This document shows, in pieces, positions 59,373-64,000 of a DNA stretch of 64,000 nt. The stretch spans positions 107,631 to 171,630 of the forward strand of contig NZ_MLAJ01000001.1 of assembly GCF_002000485.1 (NCBI RefSeq), read 5' to 3'. Within the stretch, counting starts at the first letter, position 1, and every line of letters starts with the position of its first letter. Position numbers and translations under genes: made by a program. The notes beneath the pieces were generated by a model, which was not told the origin of the DNA, ran no database searches, and saw only the letters and a list, made by a program, of their open reading frames with translations. This DNA is from Rodentibacter ratti. GTDB lineage: Bacteria; Pseudomonadota; Gammaproteobacteria; Enterobacterales; Pasteurellaceae.

Positions 59373-59451
59373 TGTTAAACCGTTTATAAATGATAAATAA
59401 AATAGATTAAAAATTATCTCGTTTTGAAATTATGCCTAAGGCTCTCCTGCA

Positions 59452-60396
59452 CTAGGCTAAATTTCTTACCCCTTGATTATCAACCTTGCAAATATGCACA
59501 AAACCTTCGTTATTTTGTAAATAATGATTTTCCAAATAAGTCGATAATTTAGTCGCCGTTTGAAGATCCGGTGCAATAGAAAAAATAGTTGGCCCCGATC
59601 CTGAAATCCCCGTTACTAATGCACCTAAATCACGCGTAGCCTGTTTTACTTCTGCAAAATTAGGCAATAATGATTCACGATAAGGCTCTGCGATGACATC
59701 TTTCATCATAATCGCTGCAAGATTTTCCTGCTGTGTATGACAAGCATGAACAAAACCGCCTAAATGACGACCATGGGAAATCACATCTTGTCGGGTATAA
59801 CTTTTCGGTAGAATTGCCCGAGCTTCAGCAGTAGAAACTTCAATCCCTGGATAAGCCAACACCCAATACCAGTGATCGAAAAACGGCAGTTTTTGGCAAA
59901 TATTACCGAGCGACTGTACCATAAACTGTACGCCGCCAAGATAACAAGGCGCAACGTTATCATAGTGAATAGAGCCTGAAATTCTCCCCTCTAATTCCCC
60001 CATCATTTCAAGCAATTCCATTTTAGAAAAGGGTTCATCATGAAACTGATTCAATGCCACTAATGCTGCGACAATTGAACAGGCACTCGACCCTAATCCC
60101 GATCCAATAGGCATATTTTTTTCGAGTGTTAAACGTAGCGATTTCACTTGAATTCCACGTAGTTTCAAACGCTCGATAAATAATACATAGGCTTGATAGA
60201 CGATATTTTTTTGCGGTTCTTTCGGTAATTTACGGACAAAATAGCCCGCACTTTCCAATTCAAAACCGCTTGGGATTTCCTCAATTTGAACAACATCACC
60301 TAATAATGAACCATCAATAGGAGAAATTGCAGCTCCTAGCGTGTCAAAGCCTACACTAATGTTTGCGCTGGATGCCGGTGCATAGATTCTTAACAT
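59452..60396 (-). CDS. thrB: Homoserine kinase
   Basis: GHMP-family kinase phosphorylating homoserine. The 314 residues have [19 protein letters not shown] near 5-23, the ATP motif [17 protein letters not shown] near 97-113 and [12 protein letters not shown] near 258-269. It begins 11 bases after the thrA stop, typical of the operon. Confidence 0.96.
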   Translation of the reverse strand: MLRIYAPASSANISVGFDTLGAAISPIDGSLLGDVVQIEEIPSGFELESAGYFVRKLPKEPQKNIVYQAYVLFIERLKLRGIQVKSLRLTLEKNMPIGSGLGSSACSIVAALVALNQFHDEPFSKMELLEMMGELEGRISGSIHYDNVAPCYLGGVQFMVQSLGNICQKLPFFDHWYWVLAYPGIEVSTAEARAILPKSYTRQDVISHGRHLGGFVHACHTQQENLAAIMMKDVIAEPYRESLLPNFAEVKQATRDLGALVTGISGSGPTIFSIAPDLQTATKLSTYLENHYLQNNEGFVHICKVDNQGVRNLA

Positions 60397-60407
60397 CGGG
60401 ACTCCTG

Positions 60408-62855
60408 TTAATGTTGTAATGTTCTTAAAATATCGGCAAAAATACCCGCTGCGGTAACGGCATTGCCTGCACCATAACCACGTAATAATAACGGAATCGG
60501 TTGATAATAACGCGTATAGAATGCAAGGGCATTTTCACCGTCTTTCACTTTGTAAAGCGGATTGTTTTGATCCACTGCGACAATCGAAACTTTACATTTT
60601 CCTTCGCTGATTTGTCCCACGTAACGTAATACTTTACCTTCTGATTTTGCAGCCTCTACTCGAGCATTAAAATCATCATCAAGCTGTGGCAGCATTGCCA
60701 TAAATTCGTCAGTAGATTTCCCCTCGGCAAAACCTTTTGGCAAGACGCCTTCTACTTCTACATCGGAAAGCTCTAACTCTAATCCTGCTTCACGAGCTAA
60801 AATTAACAGTTTACGGGCCACATCCTGCCCAGACAAATCATCACGCGGATCAGGCTCCGTAAATCCTTTTTCACGAGCAAGTGCGGTCACTTTTGACAAA
60901 GAAATTCCTTCTTCCAATTTTCCGAAAATAAAAGAGAGCGAACCTGATAAAATCCCTTCAAAACGTTCCAATTCATCGCCGGCAGCCAATAAATTTTGTA
61001 GGTTTTCAATTACCGGCAATCCCGCTCCTACATTTGTTTCATAGAGGAATTTATGTTGACCGGCTTGGGCATTTTTGCGTAACTCGTGGTAATATTCCAA
61101 TTCACGTGTGTTCGCTTTTTTGTTTGGTGTCACAACGTGGAAACCTTCTTTTAAAGCTCGAGCATAAAGCCCAGCCACAGATTCTGCCGATGTGCAATCC
61201 ACAAATACCGGATTCACCACGTGATGTAACTTAATGAAAGAAAGTAATACATCAAAATCGGAAGGCTGTGTCGCATTTTCAAGGTCGGTTTTCCAATTAT
61301 CCAGATTTAAACCCTGTTCATTAAGCATCATTTTATTGGAGTTTGCAATGGCACAAACCCGAATTTCAATGTCCTTCTTTGCCAAATATTCCTTCTGACG
61401 TTTTACCTGCTCAATGAGTTCGCCACCTACACCACCTACACCAACTAAAAACATATCCACGACTTTCTTATTGTTAAAAAGTGCCTGATGGGTAGCTTTC
61501 ACAGCCTCAATTGCTTTATTTTGTGGCACAACGGCGGAGATAGAACGCTCGCTGGAGCCTTGTGCAATCGCCACAATACTGATATTTGCTTGAGCCAAAG
61601 CAGAGAAGAAACGGGCAGCAATGCCTTTAGCTTGTTTCATTCCGTCACCCACGACAGAAATAATAGACATATCTTTAATCACTTCAATAGGCTCTAACTG
61701 GCTCGCACTAAGTTCATCAGAAAATTCATTCTCAAGCACCATTTTTGCCAGTTCTGACGACTTGACCGGTACGCAGAAACTAATGCTGTATTCAGACGAA
61801 GATTGTGTAATTAAAATCACTGAGATCCCTGCACTCGACATCGCCGAGAATACACGAGACGCCATACCAACCATTCCTTGCATTCCAGGTCCAGAAACAT
61901 TAAACATTGCCAAATTATCTAAATTCGTAATGCCTTTTACCTGCAAACCTTCAGCTTTCACATTACCATCAATAATTGATCCCGGTGCGGACGGATTACC
62001 GGTATTCTTAATGACACAAGGGATATTCTTCGGTAATAATGGACCAATAGTTCGTGGGTGAATCACTTTTGCACCAAAATAAGAAAGCTCCATTGCCTCG
62101 CGGTAAGATAGGGTTGGTAGCAAGCGTGCATCCGGCACTAAACGGGGATCACAAGTATAAACACCATCAACATCTGTCCAAATTTCACAGACACTCGCAT
62201 CTAAACAGGCAGCTAGACAGGCTGCGGAATAATCAGAGCCATTACGTCCCAAAAGCACGAGTTCACCTTGTTCATTACCTGCAGTGAAACCCGCCATTAA
62301 TACGACTTTATCTTTTCCAATGCTTGCCACATCCACACGTTTGGTCGATTCTGTAATTTCAACGGAAGATTCTAAATAATTTCCTTTTGCAAGTAATTGT
62401 TTTACCGGATCAATAACATGAACCTCATAGCCACGGGCTTCAAACCAAGCTTTCATCATTGCAATTGAAAGTTTTTCACCACGACAATCAATCGTCGCTT
62501 TCACCGCATCTTCCACTTTACCCGCTTGACGAATTTCTTCTAATAATCCCTTAATTTGAGAAAATTCAGCATCGATTAAGGCTTTCATACCATCTAAATC
62601 AAATTGATTATTTTCGGCATACAATCCATTAATAATATTATAGAAAATTTCAAGGGATTCATTGAAATGAGTATCGGTGGGTTGATTTAAAGCAGCTTTT
62701 TCAGAAAGGGCGACAAGATGGTTAGTAATTTTAGCAGGGGCTGATAATACACCTGCAGCCTGCTCCGCTAAATGAGCCTGCTCAATAAGTCTTGCGGCTT
62801 GAGAAAAACGCTCCGGATTCGCAAGGGAAGTGCCGCCAAATTTGAGTACTCGCAT
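60408..62855 (-). CDS. thrA: Bifunctional aspartokinase/homoserine dehydrogenase I
   Basis: Catalyses the first and third steps of threonine synthesis. The 815 residues run from the kinase ([13 protein letters not shown] near 5-17, [16 protein letters not shown] near 205-220) through two ACT domains (about 315-460; [26 protein letters not shown]) to homoserine dehydrogenase ([15 protein letters not shown] near 465-479, [25 protein letters not shown]). It is preceded by a leader peptide and attenuator, so charged Thr- and Ile-tRNA control its expression. Confidence 0.96.
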   Translation of the reverse strand: MRVLKFGGTSLANPERFSQAARLIEQAHLAEQAAGVLSAPAKITNHLVALSEKAALNQPTDTHFNESLEIFYNIINGLYAENNQFDLDGMKALIDAEFSQIKGLLEEIRQAGKVEDAVKATIDCRGEKLSIAMMKAWFEARGYEVHVIDPVKQLLAKGNYLESSVEITESTKRVDVASIGKDKVVLMAGFTAGNEQGELVLLGRNGSDYSAACLAACLDASVCEIWTDVDGVYTCDPRLVPDARLLPTLSYREAMELSYFGAKVIHPRTIGPLLPKNIPCVIKNTGNPSAPGSIIDGNVKAEGLQVKGITNLDNLAMFNVSGPGMQGMVGMASRVFSAMSSAGISVILITQSSSEYSISFCVPVKSSELAKMVLENEFSDELSASQLEPIEVIKDMSIISVVGDGMKQAKGIAARFFSALAQANISIVAIAQGSSERSISAVVPQNKAIEAVKATHQALFNNKKVVDMFLVGVGGVGGELIEQVKRQKEYLAKKDIEIRVCAIANSNKMMLNEQGLNLDNWKTDLENATQPSDFDVLLSFIKLHHVVNPVFVDCTSAESVAGLYARALKEGFHVVTPNKKANTRELEYYHELRKNAQAGQHKFLYETNVGAGLPVIENLQNLLAAGDELERFEGILSGSLSFIFGKLEEGISLSKVTALAREKGFTEPDPRDDLSGQDVARKLLILAREAGLELELSDVEVEGVLPKGFAEGKSTDEFMAMLPQLDDDFNARVEAAKSEGKVLRYVGQISEGKCKVSIVAVDQNNPLYKVKDGENALAFYTRYYQPIPLLLRGYGAGNAVTAAGIFADILRTLQH

Positions 62856-62894
62856 AATTGATTCTCCTAGAAATATTTTATTTTAAACCGATAA

Positions 62895-62925
62895 AAAACC
62901 CGCATTCAGTTGAATTGCGGGTTTT
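62895..62925 (-). terminator. thr operon attenuator
   Basis: AAAACCCGCA (62895-62904) pairs with TGCGGGTTTT (62916-62925) around an 11-base loop. On the minus strand the hairpin lies about 22 bases after the leader stop and is followed by a run of six Ts, about 40 bases before thrA. It ends transcription when Thr and Ile tRNAs are charged. Confidence 0.9.
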
Positions 62926-62946
62926 CGATATTCCATTTTTCGTGCA

Positions 62947-63018
62947 TTAACCCGCGCCATTAAACATCGTAATGGTCATCATAATAATGATAGCGGTAAA
63001 AGTGCGGTTAATTTTCAT
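62947..63018 (-). CDS. thrL: thr operon leader peptide ThrL
   Basis: A 23-residue open frame, MKINRTFTAIIIMMTITMFN then GAG, placed just ahead of the attenuator. It has four threonine and five isoleucine codons, matching the E. coli ThrL logic in which ribosome stalling at Thr/Ile codons prevents the terminator. The C-terminal NGAG matches E. coli ThrL (GNGAG). An uptake signal (ACCGCACTT) supplies the codons for Arg-Thr and part of their neighbours. Confidence 0.9.
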   Translation of the reverse strand: MKINRTFTAIIIMMTITMFNGAG

Positions 63019-63049
63019 TGTGTTTTATCTTTCAAAACGAATGCGCTAA

Positions 63050-63078
63050 GAAATACCGAAATTTCATAAAGTTGTCAA
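63050..63078 (-). promoter_or_regulatory. Candidate thr operon promoter
   Basis: On the minus strand TTGACA (63078-63073), a 17-base spacer and TATTTC (63055-63050). The -35 is perfect and the -10 weak (three of six). It would start transcription about 25 bases before thrL. Confidence 0.5.
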
Positions 63079-63161
63079 ACATAAAATAACAATTTAACTG
63101 AATTTTTTTCAAGTCATTAAATTTCGTGTAAACTAGCCGCACTTTGAATAAGGAGAATCCA

Positions 63162-63866
63162 ATGAACATTCAACATAACTTACGAGACATTCAGGAAAGT
63201 ATTCATGAGGGATGTGTTCAAGCTCATCGACCTTTAAATGAGGTAAAGCTACTGGCTGTTTCTAAAACCAAACCGGTTTCCGATATTTTAGAAGCTTATC
63301 AGGCGGGACAAATTGCCTTTGGTGAAAATTACGTGCAGGAAGGTGTGGAAAAAATTCAATATTTTGAACAACAAAAGATTAAGCTTGAGTGGCATTTTAT
63401 TGGACCTTTGCAATCCAATAAAAGTCGTTTGGTAGCAGAGTATTTCGACTGGATGCAAACGCTTGATCGAGTGAAAATTGCCGAACGGTTGAATGAACAA
63501 AGACCCCAAAATAAAGCCCCGCTAAATGTGCTGATTCAAATTAATATCAGCGATGAAGATAGTAAATCCGGTATTCAACCTGAATCAATGCTCGATCTTG
63601 CCAAACACATTGAAAATCTACCGCACTTACGTCTACGCGGTTTAATGGCAATTCCCGCTCCGACTCCAAATGTTGCCGAGCAAGAAAATACTTTCAAAAA
63701 AATGGCGGAACTATTTGGACAACTTAAACAAGCCTTTCCAAACGGGCAAATCGATACGCTTTCAATGGGAATGACGGATGATATGCCAAGTGCTATAAAA
63801 TGTGGTTCAACGATAGTTAGAATTGGTACGGCAATTTTTGGTGCACGAGATTATTCCCCCAAATAG
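63162..63866 (+). CDS. yggS: PLP homeostasis protein YggS
   Basis: Cytoplasmic PLP-binding protein (PLPBP family) that buffers vitamin B6 and affects amino-acid metabolism. The 234-residue single TIM-barrel has LLAVSKTKPVSDILEAYQAGQIAFGENYVQE near 28-58 (PLP lysine in SKTKP), WHFIGPLQSNK near 77-87, INISDEDSKSGI and LSMGMTDDMPSAIKCGSTIVRIGTAIFG near 200-227. I start at MNIQHNL (63162), which has AAGGAG upstream; six extra codons before it are unlikely. Its promoter region contains an uptake-signal complement near 63138-63146. Confidence 0.94.
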   Translation: MNIQHNLRDIQESIHEGCVQAHRPLNEVKLLAVSKTKPVSDILEAYQAGQIAFGENYVQEGVEKIQYFEQQKIKLEWHFIGPLQSNKSRLVAEYFDWMQTLDRVKIAERLNEQRPQNKAPLNVLIQINISDEDSKSGIQPESMLDLAKHIENLPHLRLRGLMAIPAPTPNVAEQENTFKKMAELFGQLKQAFPNGQIDTLSMGMTDDMPSAIKCGSTIVRIGTAIFGARDYSPK

Positions 63867-63887
63867 TGCCTATCAATCCAAACCCGC

Positions 63888-63906
63888 AAGGGATACTATA
63901 TCCCTT
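63888..63906 (+). repeat. Short inverted repeat after yggS
   Basis: AAGGGATA and TATCCCTT form an 8-bp stem with a 3-base loop, about 20 bases past the yggS stop. Only a weak T-rich tail follows, so its role as terminator is uncertain. Confidence 0.5.
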
Positions 63907-63948
63907 TATCTCTAAACTGCCCACGATAGCAATATGCCAAAAAGCAAA

Positions 63949-63976
63949 ATCCCCCGAACCTTTCAGCTCAGGGGAT
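63949..63976 (-). terminator. Candidate terminator of a gene beyond the right edge
   Basis: ATCCCC and GGGGAT arms are separated by about 16 bases that can pair partly (AGCTGAAAGGT). The minus strand continues with TTTTGCTTTTTGG, suggesting the end of a leftward gene outside the window. Confidence 0.45.
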
Positions 63977-64000
63977 GACTCTATGTCGTAAATATAAAAA

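Overview
The window comes from a member of the Pasteurellaceae, in the Haemophilus/Aggregatibacter/Pasteurella half of the family. The 9-base DNA uptake signal AAGTGCGGT and its complement ACCGCACTT recur throughout, often as inverted pairs that double as transcription terminators. The related Actinobacillus pleuropneumoniae group uses a different core. The DNA is AT-rich, and several gene blocks match the Haemophilus influenzae order as I remember it: dppBCDF-uvrD, fdhD/fdxGHI-fdhE-rimI-holD-rsmC, maeB/DUF1919/rsuA/bcr, pgpB/ribA, argG/purC, hflKC and thrABC. I cannot name the species. Almost everything is chromosomal core; I see no prophage, transposase, CRISPR array or plasmid functions.

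Layout. 1-7.3 kb: 3' part of a sugar-efflux transporter (sotB), a dipeptide ABC transporter without its binding protein (dppBCDF) and helicase uvrD. 7.4-8.6 kb: a TPP riboswitch ahead of a lone AfuA/FbpA-type periplasmic binding protein. 8.7-15.5 kb: anaerobic formate metabolism, with fdhD divergent from fdxGHI-fdhE; fdxG carries an in-frame UGA selenocysteine codon and SECIS hairpin. 15.5-21.4 kb: rimI, holD, a lipoprotein, rsmC, a PEBP-family protein, RNase G and cmoB. 21.4-30.6 kb: malic enzyme, a DUF1919 protein, rsuA, bcr, an alanine/glycine symporter, nagK, pgpB and ribA. 30.6-35.3 kb: argG (candidate ARG boxes), purC (PurR operator), prfC and a tRNA operon (Met-Leu-Gln-Gln). 35.4-42.6 kb: a phosphodiester-glycosidase-like protein, hemA, gloB, a methyltransferase, ycaO and eptA.

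42.7-54.5 kb is the most accessory-like part. A YiaJ-type IclR regulator diverges, across a perfect CRP site, from yiaK-yiaL-yiaMNO (2,3-diketo-L-gulonate reductase and TRAP transporter). A complete ribose-type sugar ABC transporter and an SMP-30 lactonase follow before the L-xylulose kinase lyxK. The decarboxylase and epimerases that complete the E. coli pathway are absent here. Two tRNAs (Gly, Leu) follow.

55.1-64 kb: hflKC, a phosphopantetheinyl transferase, the threonine operon thrLABC with a readable leader peptide and attenuator, and the PLP-homeostasis gene yggS.

The strongest second-look items are the TPP-riboswitch-controlled orphan binding protein, the composite yia/ABC/lactonase/lyxK locus, and uptake signals sitting inside regulatory parts (the thrL leader, the purC promoter, and an inverted pair inside gloB). 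I found no clear wholly new system.
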